From Toxotes chatareus (Eukaryota > Chordata > Actinopteri > Toxotidae), in NCBI GenBank assembly GCA_016801885.1, contig CM028884.1:21314864-21378863 (forward strand): DNA of 64,000 nucleotides. Reading direction: 5' to 3'. This document shows, piece by piece, positions 34,198 through 46,119 of this stretch. The first letter of the stretch is position 1. Every line of letters starts with the position of its first letter. A model generated the notes under the pieces. The model was not told the DNA's origin. It saw nothing but the letters and a program-made list of their open reading frames with translations, and searched no databases. The translations under genes and the position numbers were made by a program.

Positions 34198-37100
34198 CAC
34201 ACACAATTGCTTTTGTTTGAGCAAAACAACACGCAAGCAAAAAATATGAAGGCAGTGTTCCGTGTGGCTGCTGTCATTTTAACTATCTGGGTAGCCCTCA
34301 GATTTTATGTAGAATCACCTTGGGAAGGCTCCAAATCACCTGTGATGCCTAGTGGTAACATTATGTCCAGCGTTCCTTAGCAGCCATTTGTTGAAGGAGC
34401 AACAGAAAATACTAATCACTAAAATTAATAGAATTCTAAAACTGTCCAGTTGTGCGATAGTTACTCAGATATCCTGAATGCAAAGATAAAGTGTGTAACA
34501 AATGGTTTCACTTAATTAAAAAAAAAAAAAAAAAAAAAAACTATGCCAGCAGATAGTGCAGCTGCTGTTATAGGACTCATACTGTACGGTATTTCTCTAG
34601 CCCTACAGTGAAGCAGAATTAATTCCTTTTACAGTCACAGAGCTTTTGCCAAAAGCAATCCAAAATCATCAAGTGGATCCAACAGAAGAACTCAGCTCTG
34701 TCTTTGAAATCCATAAAGTTTTTGTATTTCGTTTGGAGTTTGGCCCTTTCACATTGCTTTATCCATAATTGAAGCACATAAATAATTGTACTGACAGAAA
34801 GAGAGATTACAATGAATAATTCTGGTTCAGATGTGAAGCTGTTTCGTGTTGTCCCCATTGATGTTGTCATGTGAAAATGAATAAATGGATGTTTGGGGGA
34901 ACTGCTAAGATGTACTGAAAAAGGCAATGCAATAAGCTTTTTTTGTCTGTCTTTTCTGTCTGCCAGATGTTTTGCTGCCTCCCCTGACAAAACATGATGC
35001 CAAGACAATTTTGACAACTCAGAGATTACAGGTAGCAGTTAACACATTAATTTCAACTGTGTCCAACAGAGCTTGACATTACCTGTTTCTTGCCTGTGTC
35101 TCTTTCACTTGATCTTTTGGTGGAAGAGGATATCTTCATTTTTTTGTGCACTGAACATGTGGATTTCATCAGATTTGTAGAATCCAGGTTCTGTAATCTG
35201 CTGATAATATTGTAACATACATGTTAAAGGAAAATATAATGATGGATAAATCGATGCTAGAAATGTAATTAGCTACAAGTGTGAGTGTTGACAACAAGAT
35301 TTATATTTTTGGACAGTATATTTGAATATATCATGAAATTCTAAGAATATAGGGATAAAAGTAACCCAAATGTAGCAATACATTAAGGTGAGTATATGAC
35401 AGAATACATTATTTTTGTCAGTGATGACACACATGCAGTATATTATTAGTTTTCATTCAGTTTGAATGTCATACTCCCAGTGCCACATTAAGTCTGAGGA
35501 TATATCACCAATGATGTTTTTTTTTTTTTGCCACATTTTTAAAGTTCAAAGTAATTTGTGAAAGAATATCACTCTGTCTGGAATAGGTGAGAACAAAGGA
35601 CAGAAAGACAAGACGTAAAAACAAAAAGAGTTTTTTTTTTAGGGTTGATTTGAGCTTGTTAGTTTTCATGCAGTGATCTATTAAAAAAAAAAAATCATTT
35701 CATAAGCAGTGGTCTGTCATTTAGCTCTGCCTCTCATCACACTCTCCAAAATGCATTAGCATTTGAAACAGGACCTTCACTGTGATCTGCTGATTTAATG
35801 GAGAAAGTGAGTTTGAAATTTGGCGTCTTACATTATTTCTTATTTTGCATAATCTGTTATGTTGGGTAATATTTTCACACAAATCTCACACAGTCTGCCA
35901 GTTTAAGTACTTGATCAGTAAATTTGAATAAACATGAAAATATGGTAATCTGGCCATTATTAAAATTCATATATCTTAAACAGAAATAATATTGACTGTT
36001 TTAATTCCCTGTTCCCCATAACATAAAAAGGTAAACTAAAATGACTTTTCTTTTTTCCTGAATATTTGAATACAATAGCTGGAAAACGAAATTCTTCAGA
36101 GGATTTGATAAAATGTGATAAAACATTTGAAGCTTGTGTTTTAGAAGCTTGTGTTTCCAAAACACAACCTTCTGACCAATTAGACCAGTGATTCTAGAGA
36201 AAGAAGTGAACTAGACAAAGACTTGACTTGCTGCTGAGTGATTATGAATGTCAAACATGCAATTAACTCTTATTAGACTTATTTTAGGGCCACTTTACAT
36301 GACCTTGAAAACAGACATTGTGACATGTCACACTAGGAAAAGTGAAGGTGTAAATAATAAAATGAATAATGGCTGTATTCCATTTAGCTGCTTCAGTTTC
36401 AGGTATTGTTCATGCTGGCTCACTGTCACACTGTCATAGCTGCTTGCTGGGGCACTTTAATACAACAGAGCCATCGTTAATGTTATTAGTAACACCTGTG
36501 CTTTTCTTACTGTGACAAGTAAAAATGTCTGCTACAAGTTTATTCAGACATAAATTTGAAAGATCTCTATCTACAAACTTTGTAGCTTGGGGCAGAGTTC
36601 TTAGCTTTAAGCAAACAGATAAATGTCAGTTCAGCAACTGACATTTATCACAGAGATGGCATGTCTGGGAAAAAGTACATGAAGTTTAACTTTGGAGTAA
36701 TGTAATCTGTGTAAAACTTTGAACTGAACTAGGTGTTTGTGAACACACACAAACACACATCTATATATATTTAAAGCTATGTTTCCATACATCAGTTTGT
36801 CATCTTCATATTCTTTCTCAGGCCCTCTTTAAAGATTTGTAAAAATAAGAGATCTGAACAGTGTTATTTTTCTTGGTTCCTTAACAATGAAAAAAATTTT
36901 CTCAGTTTTCTCAGGACAGCAAACAAAATGGAGACACAATAGAGAAAACTACAGTAAGCAAGTTATTTTCTAATAAAATGTTTATTACCTTTGTATTATT
37001 TTCTGTATACAAGAATGTGTAACAAAAGCCAAATAAGCAATCCATTTTAGTCTTTTAAAAAATGGTAAGGCATGTCTGCTTGTATAACCATCAACTTCAG

Positions 37101-40100
37101 TTCCCCCCCCCAAACACTTTAAACTGTGTGCACTGACAGCTCCAAAAATCTTAATGTGCTCCTTAGTTATCTGATTTTGCAAATCACAACAGTACCACAC
37201 TCACAGCAAATGTTCTAGCAAAAGTGCAGCAAACGATTAACATCAAAATGGAGAAGACCTTGCATAACACATTTTGTTCTAAACATTCTGTAAAAAACCT
37301 CTGCCAGCCGCAAAACTCTTTTTTTTTCATAGTTTTTCAAATGCCAGAGAATGAATGAGACATAAAAAGAAGGCTCACAGACAAATTAAGTTAAGCACTG
37401 AAGCATCTCAGACAGTGAACTGCATGTTTGACCAGGGTAACATAGCTTGTTAGGAGAGAGAGGAATACACAAGGCAGTGGGATATGGCAAACGTACCTCT
37501 TGTTGTAATGAGAGAAGACTGTTGTTTGTAACGATACAAGCTCTTTGGAAAAATTGGACCTTCTTCTGAAATGGTCTTTTCTTAATTCACTTTCTTTACT
37601 GTTTTTCAGGAATATCAGTGAAGACCTGCCTCATCCTCGCTCATCCAAAACTCTTGCTGCAATCACAGATCTCGTAGAGACCTTTGTGTGCCTGCAGATG
37701 CTTACTAAGTTTTCACACTTTCACAAATGTAGTCATTAAGCTTCACTGAGGAGGCAGCAGTAACAAAGCTTAAACAATGCCTGTATCTGAAGCCACACGG
37801 CTAACTTCCTGCCTTATTATCATACACACTCCGTGCTGACTGTTCTGCCTCACTTCCGACCCTGACTCAGAAATATCTGCCTCTGCAATGTTTTTTAATA
37901 CTTGAAAACTGAATTTATATGGCTGTTTGACTTCAGCGATATATAACCCACTTACTTGAACTTCTAATCGACTCATTTCACTTCCTGCTGGATACTGTAT
38001 ACTTATTTCATTTACCAATTATAGAATCACCAAAGCACATAGATCATCTGAATGCAACTCTGTTACTGCACAACTGAGTCTAGTTTTGAGAAACAATATG
38101 ACACTGCACTTAACATCAAAACAAAAGTGCTGACAAAACACCTATTTGCGTTTAATTCTAAAAGTCAGAACATTCTGTATCAAGTGAGAAATGTAAACGT
38201 CTGAAGCTAAAGAGAAGAATTATCAGTCTGAGCTTCATGAGCTTCAATGGCCCCATGTAAAAGACAATGATTTTTACATGAAACCTCCTCCGTTGCAATT
38301 ATCTGCTATACAGGACTACTCCTGGGTGGGTAAATCCTAAGGAAAACTGCTGCTGAACAGCAGCCCTGACAGATAGTTACTTTAATCATAATTTATTCAA
38401 TATTCAGCACATTATAAATTGTTACTGCTGGATGTCCATCCTAATAGTCTAACTACCTCTCCCATCTGTCTCATCTGTCTGACTCACTGAAAGAGTGGAC
38501 CAGTTTGGGTGGTGGGCTCTCTGTGCTCACATAAAGCTACCATGATTACGGCAGATTGCATATGAGCAGTCCAAAATATCCAAGAGAAAAGTGCGATAGA
38601 GTGTAAACTGATGTAACTACCACATAAACAGCTGAGTAAACACTATTTTAGATATTGAGAGGTGGGTAAACCAGTTTTTATGTATGCTTAGTTTCCACTG
38701 CACCCCTGATTCTGTCATACAGGCACTGACCTAGAAAAGGCTCAACAGGCTTCCTCAGTCACCCCTGCTGTTTGTGCTGAAATTTGCACACACTTTTTTG
38801 GCCAATCAGAATGCATTCACCAACCCACATCTTAAAAATGTTCATTGCATTCTAATATAGCATCCACTTTCCAACAGTGAAAGAAACAGCAACAGGAAGG
38901 ATGAGATAAATTCAATGATGGCTTCCTCTTTCCCCGTGCTCCAGTATCACTGTGGTGATCCCATGTATGCATGGTTCAGGGCCTGCACCACTTCATCTAT
39001 TCTTTTTAGCTCTTTCCTGCCCTCGACTAATGACACTGACCTAGAGGTGGAAAGAGAGGAGGTCTCCCAGTCTTCCACTGGTGACCCTTTCTTTGTGGAT
39101 TATATTCTTGGTGGTCATCACTAAATGCTGCTGTCTGGCTTTAATGATGAGTATGTGTTTTCTTTGTTCCTTCCTAAGGTCTTCTTGGCTTTTTCCTCGC
39201 TACCTGGACCGTGTGTTGTTTGGATGATTTCTTTATCATTTTATTACTGCTGACCTGGTGTCTGTAGTCCTCCTCACCAGCAACAGAGTGGCAGCTCTGA
39301 TTCTCACTGATATTTTGATAGTGATGTTTGTCAGGTTTTGTTTCTACTAGCCCTTCTCTAGTCAAGTTTTCATCCAAACGCAGTGCAAATTTTAACTTAA
39401 TTTCCACACAATCAAAAGCAAAAGAAAATGCAAATTACTTCAAGTTTCCACCCGCAACATTAGAAGCACAATGAGATTATGAAATTAAAAGAGTGACTGT
39501 GGAAAACAATCTAGAAAATGTTAATGAAATATAGCATCATCATCTTAGATTTAGTCTGCTGCCTTTTTCTTCCATACACCAACTTTTCACCTCTGCTAGT
39601 GTTTTTTGTGGTTTTCCAACATTTCCACTTATGTTTTTTATGTGCTTGTTTTTTTATATTCAAATTGAACATGCGCCCAAAAAACAGGTGGATGGAACCA
39701 ACCCGTCTGTCTGTCCCTGCACTGTTTTACTAACTGGACAGTTTGATGTTGGTCCATGTTATACGGTCCCGTTGCACTCCGCAATTAAGGTTTACCCATC
39801 AGTGATTTAATTTTATCATGCTGGTTTGGTGGGAGGCTGCTGTTCAGTCACCTTCTCCTTAAGCGGTTTCCGCAGGGAGTGAGGTGACAGAAGTCAGTTG
39901 TTCTGCAGTGGGATTCCTGTGGTGCTTGGGGTCTCTGTTGTGAGCCATATGCGCCCACTGAAAGAGAGATTTCCCTTGTGATGCTGTCTGTGAAGACAAC
40001 CCTGATGCAGCCACAAACTTTGGTAATGCAGATATAAGTTAACGCTAGTTGTTTGCTTATTTGAGGAGACTACAGAAGCAATGTAGTTCACCTCTACCTG

Positions 40101-42016
40101 TCATTTGTGCCATCAGATATTTTTTCAGGTATTGGAGAGAGGGTTCTTTTTTTTATATGCCAGTGACAGAGAGAGCGGAAAGTTGTGTCCTATGCTAAGA
40201 TGTTATTTCAATGGGCTGTGGTTAAGGTCCCTGTTGACACAAGAGATTTGCTTATTGGCTATGTGAAAGTATTTCAGGAGCATTTCTGGTCCTTATGAGC
40301 TGATAGGTTTGGATGCTCCACACACACTCCAGCATGGGGGTGGCTGCCTCAAAGGCCCTCTTTCATGTAACAGTGAACATTTGCCCCTTTGGTTTGTTTC
40401 AGCAGTATGCCTGCAACATTTCTGGAACCTGCCTTTTCTGTGTGACCAAAGGTCATTGCCATTGTGTTGTGTTGGTGGAGTGCAAACTATTGGCTTTGCT
40501 CCCTAAGCCTCTAGAGCCTGTTAGAGGTCAAAACCTGTAGGAGATAAAATGAAGGTTATGAATAGCAACACTAGTTCTAAGAGCACAGTCGGGGCCCTCT
40601 AACCTTGGCACCCTGCTTCTTTTCCAGTTGCTGATTTTGTCCTGTAAGAACACATGACCACTTATACAACCTGTAGCCTGTAGGGTCTGTTCTCACTGGC
40701 CAAACAAGAACATGCAAATTTCAGTATGGTGCTTGACAAGGTGCGAGTAGAGAAAACCTGCAGAGCCTGTCAGAGGGCTGAAAGTGACCTCACAGGACCA
40801 GGGTTACCTCCCATAAATGGAATAAAAACAAGTAATGAAAAACTTAGAAAACAAATCATAATCTTAAATAATTAAAGCAGGACAGCCAAGAAAATGAATG
40901 AAAATTTCATTAGCATATACTTTATATTACTAATATACTCTGAGTCCTCTGAGAAATAAAAGGGAATTGTTTAGGTGCATCTTAAATACCCAAACAGAAG
41001 AGTGGTCAGGTAACTGAACATTGTTAGCAGGTATTTGTAGCATAATGGCTTACTGTTGTTGCTAAAACTTTTTTTTTTTTTTTCATTTTACAGAGATAAA
41101 ATAACTCGTAAAAACAAATAATAATACATTTATAAAAATGTAGCTATTAACTAAACCAGTAAGATTACATTACAGTACATTCTAGCGAAATACATACTGT
41201 AACTGTTTTTAAGTACAATACACTTAGTTAAATGATCTGAAAATATAGATCTTCTTTCTCTATGGGGTGAATGTTTCCTGTAGCTTTATAAACTTATGAA
41301 GCCAACAAAAATAATCTGTGCAAAGTAGTTCTCTTAGTGCAGCACATTAGCACTTTCTTAGAGATAATCAAATGTGCGACTATAAAGTGGCTATAAGAAC
41401 TGCTGCTTCCTGAAGCTGCACTGATATGACCAAACGGGAAACCAGGTGAACTGCTAGCACTGTACGATCCTGTACCAACCAATTCAAAACTGTGTAGCCT
41501 GCGTAAAAAAACAAAAAAACAAAACAAAACAAAAACAAAAAAATGTTTTTGTCAGTTAACATCATTTCCACGCATGCACACAGTAAGACTTTCTCTTTTT
41601 GTCTGAGGGGGAGAAGACGAATAGGATAAAACGGGTGTCTCATTTTCACAACTTCATCATACAAAGAAAAAGAAAAATAGATTCCCCTTTATCTGAAAAA
41701 TCATTGACAGAGCCATCTCAAGATGGTGTCACTTTCTAAAAGAGAAGCATGTTTTCAAAATCCACTTTAGAATAACGAGAAAACACCACATTTTCTTTTT
41801 TTCAGAGATGTGAAAGCTGGTTCAGTGATGGCACCGAGCATTCTTTGGGGGACGAGCAGGATGCAGCACTGCACTCACTTCCTACCATACAGTAAGCCAT
41901 TCTCGACAGGTTTCCAGGAGGTTCTACATGTCCAGTGAGGGAACAGCAGTAGAACTTGCTGTTAAACATACTGTATGTAACAGTATAAAAGTCAGTGATC
42001 CGGCTGCACTCATGTA
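34198..42016. other. Intergenic DNA and probable gpc6 3' UTR
   Basis: I see no gene in this block. The part next to the gpc6 stop codon (below 42017) should be gpc6 3' UTR on the minus strand. Possible minus-strand polyadenylation hexamers are ATTAAA at 39806-39811 and AATAAA at 39240-39245, neither proven. Other contents are an A23 run at 34518-34540, a perfect 14 bp hairpin at 36618-36649, a 13 bp tandem duplication at 36129-36156, and an A-rich CAAAA stretch at 41506-41541. The longest non-satellite open frame (34619-35017, minus, 132 codons) shows no domain I recognise. Confidence 0.5.
34518..34540 (+). repeat. Poly(A) run of 23
   Basis: A23 follows CACTTAATT. It could be the tail of an old retroposed sequence, but the bases upstream do not resemble a known element, so only the homopolymer is certain. 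Confidence 0.9.
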
Positions 42017-42240
42017 TTATCTCCATTGAGTCTGCATTGCCCAAAGTGGGAGTGTGAGGGCAGCCATCACCAGCAGTAGGGAGGGTCCACGGGAAAGTGA
42101 CTTGCCTGCGGCTGCTGCTGCAGCGCGTTCATCACTCCTGTCAGCTCCGATTACAGGAGCCTCTGTTCCAACAAAAACAAACTCTGTTGTGCAGCCGTCA
42201 GTGCAGCCGCTGCCACTGCCGGAACTACTGCCCTCATCAC
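42017..42240 (-). CDS. gpc6: Glypican-6, last coding exon (heparan sulfate sites, Cys pair, GPI signal)
   Basis: On the minus strand the exon follows the acceptor TTTTTTTTGCTGCAG (AG at 42241-42242 read in reverse) and enters in phase 1. The A left by the previous exon plus GT makes a Ser codon. It encodes 73 residues: DEGSSSGSGSGC, then CTDGC, then TTEFVFVGTEAP, a variable ADRSDERAAAAAAGKS stretch, and a hydrophobic tail SLLLVMAALTLPLWAM with QTQWR before TAA (42017-42019). The Ser-Gly repeats are the glycosaminoglycan attachment sites of glypicans. CxxxC and the TEFxFVxTEAP phrase are those of vertebrate glypican-6 as I know it, which separates it from glypican-4. The hydrophobic end is the GPI signal, so the mature protein would be tethered to the outer leaflet of the plasma membrane. 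The six-alanine run makes this tail slightly longer than in mammals. Confidence 0.93.
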
Positions 42241-43970
42241 CTGCAGCAAAAAAAATCACATAAATTAAAATTTACATAAAAATAAAATCATCACAAGCAG
42301 CTATTAGTTTGGTCTATGGCAATGGAGGGGTAAGAACATAGAATCAGGCCCTGGCCTCTCCAAAGTGGTGCAGCAAAGGTTACCCATTCATTCTGGTGAT
42401 ACAGGTGATGGTAGAATTTGGTAACTCACTCTGCTGATTTGAAGCTTTTTATTAAGTTCAATTCAAAGATTCACAGTCACTGACTATCTAAATACATTTA
42501 AGTGCATACATGAGAAAGAGATCACATCCCCTTGATAACGCTGTTGGGTTTGGTGCTGATTCTAACTGTCTTCAGTTCAGTAGTAGGTTTAGTCTGTTGC
42601 TGGTTCAGCCTGTTCCATTCAGTTTTGTACAAATCTAGGTCAAACACTGTTTGTAAGGTTAATAACTCATCAGCAAACAATTTGCAACAGAGTAATCACA
42701 TCATTATTGTTTCTGTGGCTTTTGTGTTCTTTTAATAAACTTTTAACAAGGAAGGAGGCAGCAATCTTTTCTCTGTGCAGGAGTCAGAGTAAGATTGCTG
42801 TCTACCTTTGTCCAGGGCATAGTGTAGACCTAAAAACTGAGAGGGAAATAATGTTTTATGATGGTCCAAAACCTTGTAGTGAAATCTTCACTCTCTTTTG
42901 AAAGGTATGTTGAGAAACTATGCTGAGAGTACAGACTTTCTGGATTGTACATGAACCAAGCATCTCCCTAGTCGCACAGCTACTGTACTTAGTGAACAAC
43001 TGTTGCTGGTGAGCTAACTGCTGACACGCTTGCCAGCTGAGAACATGCAAACACCAGTCAGAACTATAGCTCTAATAATGCTAGTTTTTTGTCAGTTAGC
43101 AAGTGAGCTACCTTAGTCGCTAATGGGATAATAAGTCTTTTCTGGAGAGGTTTACGGAGCCCCTCTGGTGACATTGGATAAAAAAAAAAAAAATGCGTGG
43201 CCACGAGATAATAACGCGAGGCCACGATCTCATGGCCACGCGTTACGATCTCGTGGCCTCGCGTTATTATCTCGTGGCCACGCATTTTTTTTTTTTTTTG
43301 TCCAATGTCACCAGAGGGGCTCCGTAGAAGTTTATAAATCGACAGAGAAAGATAGCAGTGTTTTCAAAAGGCTCATCTACCATCTAACAAGGATGTTCCG
43401 CTAACAGAGAGCATGACTGTGTGAACCTGCAGCAATCCTATGCACCAAATTCAGTAGCTTCAGCACTGAGTATCTGATGTTTAACCACTCCTAACAGGAA
43501 AACAAATGTGACAGCAACTAACATGGAGCTGAGGTACAAAATTTAGTAGTAGTCATGCAGCCACACACTTTATTTGTAGCTCAGAGAGTCTCCCATCTTG
43601 TCAGCTCAAGAGGATCCAGAAACCCAGACAGGAAGAATGGTTTCTGTTATAGCATCATTTGAGATGTACATCATTGTTTGTGTCACCATACCTACAGCTA
43701 TTTATTCTCCTAATAATGTCAGTCTTGCCTCAGTGCAACACTGATGCATTCTGTGAAGCTGCATGATGAGTTACTACATGAATGACACCTGAGATCTTAT
43801 TTTGGTAGTAGCAGTTTATATTTCTGCTGCTTATATATTCTGCTTTCTTGTGTGTGTGGTCCAAAACAAACACAGAAATCAACAGAGAACCTTTTCTCTT
43901 TGTCCTTTATATTTACTATCATCTTTTCTCTCCCCAAGGTTCCAAAGACCAGAGAAACTGGAGAACTTAC
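42241..43970 (-). other. gpc6 intron (last), 1730 bp
   Basis: The donor is CCA|GTAAGT at 43970-43965 and the acceptor is GCTGCAG|GTGATG at 42241-42242, both on the minus strand. It is a phase 1 intron. It carries a 170 bp palindromic TA-flanked element at 43155-43324. The remainder is unique AT-rich sequence. Confidence 0.9.
43155..43324. mobile_element. Palindromic MITE with TA target-site duplication (Tc1/mariner-like)
   Basis: TA dinucleotides at 43153-43154 and 43325-43326 flank a 170 bp element whose ends are perfect 24 bp inverted repeats beginning CGGAGCCCCTCTGGTGACAT. Inward of these the arms continue as T-A14 against A15, then TGCGTGGCCACGAGATAATA, ACGCGAGGCCACGA, so the pairing extends to about 73 bp per arm with one mismatch and a one-base indel. 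The centre is a loop of about 20 bp that repeats the ATGGCCACGCG word. There is no open frame. The TA duplication and end-to-end foldback point to a Tc1/mariner-type non-autonomous element. Near-perfect arms suggest a young insertion, or a palindrome kept by gene conversion. Confidence 0.85.
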
Positions 43971-44146
43971 TGGAGTCCTGGAAATAGATGTCATTTCCAT
44001 TGTAGGCGTTCTTTAGCTTGTTGGTCATGACACGCAGAGCCATGATCTGCTGCCGAATCAGTGTGTCAGGTCTGGTGATATCCACATCCACCTCTGGGTT
44101 GTTTACTTGATTGGTTAAACCCTCCTTCACCACCTCAGGGAAATAT
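43971..44146 (-). CDS. gpc6: Glypican-6, penultimate coding exon
   Basis: The 176 bp exon on the minus strand has acceptor GATCTTTCCAG and donor CCA|GTAAGT. Its first base completes an Arg codon started upstream (AG+A). It encodes YFPEVVKEGLTNQ, VNNPEVDVDITRPD, TLIRQQIMALRVMTNKLKN and AYNGNDIYFQDS, and leaves one base for the next Ser. The NNPEVDVDITRPDTxIRQQI block and the KLKNAYNGND block are almost invariant in the glypican 4/6 group. They form the C-terminal helices of the core domain, next to the membrane-proximal stalk. The following exon reads on directly as QDSSDEGSSSGSG, as in glypican-6. I see no damage. Confidence 0.95.
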
Positions 44147-45988
44147 CTGGAAAGATCACAGACCAAAAACCTTAACTTAACTCCTGGTTGACAAAGCTGT
44201 GGTATCTTCTGTTTAAAGGATATGTTCACATGTTTACCAGTCTGTCTTTAAACAGTACTCACATACCCATATAAATGTTGAGATAGTGGCTGTAATTTTT
44301 TCTCTATACTGGCCATAAAGAGATCCTTTTTAGATGGTGGACAAAATTTACAGGTGTCAATCTGTGCAAAAATGTATTGCTAAGTTCATGCAAAGCTAAT
44401 ATGTTGAAGCTGATGTGAGACTTCAACAGTCTACATAAGCCAAATCAAATGGGAACCTGTCATATTACTAAAGTATTCCATAGTTTAAATGAGAACATGA
44501 GAAAATTTTTTTTTTTTTTTTCAAGTCTGTATATGATTTCTCTATAGCTTACCATTCAATAACTGTGAAATAAAAGTAGTGCAGTCTCTTATGTGCTACA
44601 GAACCTTTAAATTAAGCTATCAAGTGGCAGTGAATCAGAGGCTGAATCAGAGGCAATCTACTGTATGGAGGCTGACAGAGCTAAACATATTGCAAATAGG
44701 AAAAAGAAGCAAATGAAGAAACATTTTCATTACTCTGACAACACACACTGCATTTTTGACAAAAAATACCTGCAAATTAATAAAACATGTTTTTTATGCT
44801 GCATATCAGGGAAAAACTGGTGAATATGTCCCTCCATTTGCTTGTGTTTTATCTATTTGTAGTGTTTCTTTTAAAAAGCAGCATTTATGTTGTCGAAGTA
44901 GTGAAGAAGTTCCCTTCATTTATTTGTGTGGTGTATACTTGGATTTGTTATCTTAAGTTGCTGTGTGTTGAGATCTCTCTGCCAAACCAAAGCAATCTAA
45001 TCAAATTACAAACTTTACAGAGCTGATACAGTTGTTATTTGACAGTGCAGTTGCAGTGTCAGCCTCTTGTGCAGCCATTGTGTCCACCTCATTCAAGTGT
45101 GTTTGACCAGGATTTGCATCCCTGCTTTCTCCACAGCACCACACATAGATAATCTCTTAAAAATGTGGAACATGTGAGAATATCTCATCATCTCCTGTGA
45201 CAAGCTGACAACTCAAAAATAGACCAACTGAAATTAGACAGAATTATAAGTGCTAATCTTTCTAATGACGGCTGCTTAAATCTGACAAAACAGGTGTGTA
45301 ATCAGGCTTAATAGTCTATTTCATGTTTGGAATATTTAATTACTGTTGTAATTGCTGTCTTGTTTATGTTTATACACTTGCGTATGTGTGTTATGTCACT
45401 ATTTAACCATTAAGCATGTATTTAATTCACTTAGTTTTATACAAAACAAAGTGTGCATAGTTTGTGTTTAAGTAAGAGGAGAATACAGAGATTTTACAAC
45501 CCACTCTTACCAGGGTCTGACTGTTACTGACGTTTTATTATCTCTAGGCAATCAATTTACCTACCAGATTTAGAGGGATGCTTAAAAATGGTACTGGCAC
45601 AAAAAAGAGAATTAACATGTCTTTTATTGCACCATCTGGTGATTTTGTTACTTGGAGAGGACCAAAGTGATGGGGTGATATATTTTCTTGGCCAGCATCG
45701 CTGGTTTACTGTCAGAGAAAACAACTTACTGTCCAATCTACTGTACGGCTCGGCGATACTCTACACGCTGCAGTGGTGATAAGAGGTGCTGGAAACTCCA
45801 CAGTCCTCTGGGTATTAGAGCCTCAGGGCTTATATAGAAGTTCTCCATAAGCACTAACCATTGTACTTACAGAGAGAGTGTTAATCTGGGAACACAGCGC
45901 GGTTATTTTAATCCCTGGCAGGCAAAATGTGATAACTGTAGAGCAGGGTGACTTTGCTATGGTAATAAAGAGTTGCAGAAGTCCTCAC
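44147..45988 (-). other. gpc6 intron, 1842 bp
   Basis: The donor is GGCAG|GTGAGG (GT at 45988-45987) and the acceptor is TTTCCAG at 44147-44148, minus strand. It is a phase 2 intron. It has a T-rich run near 44505-44521 and no recognised transposon or gene. Confidence 0.9.
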
Positions 45989-46119
45989 CTGCCCTTAGTG
46001 TGGCTGTTCCAGCACTGCTCCTCATCAGACTCTGTGAGCTTGCCCCTGGCACAGATGTCATCCGGCAGCTTGGACCAGAACCTCCTGGACTCCTTCAGCT
46101 TCTCTTTGATGTCAATCAC
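45989..46119 (-). CDS. gpc6: Glypican-6, third-from-last coding exon
   Basis: The 131 bp exon on the minus strand has acceptor GGCCTATGGCAG and donor GGCAG|GTGAGG. It starts in phase 0 with GTG and ends with two bases (AG) of an Arg codon. It encodes VIDIKEKLKESRRFWSKLPD, DICARGKLTESDEEQCWNSH and TKG. The two cysteines (DIC and QCWN) belong to the conserved glypican cysteine set that crosslinks the core. The order DIKEKLK, Trp-Ser-x-Leu-Pro, x-Ile-Cys, Cys-Trp-Asn matches glypican-6. Here the usual CWNG reads CWNS, a conservative change. Joined to the downstream exon it gives KGRYFPEV without a frame break. No further upstream exon was found in the remaining 18 kb. Confidence 0.93.

Noticed and set aside
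34619..35017. A 132-codon minus-strand open frame next to the array
   Set aside because: There is no known motif. One hydrophobic stretch (FIVISLSVSTIIYVLQLW) is not enough to call a membrane protein in AT-rich DNA.
39240..39245. AATAAA on the minus strand as the gpc6 polyadenylation signal
   Set aside because: It is nearly 2.8 kb from the stop codon and only one of several hexamers; it is kept as a possibility within the intergenic note, not as a feature.
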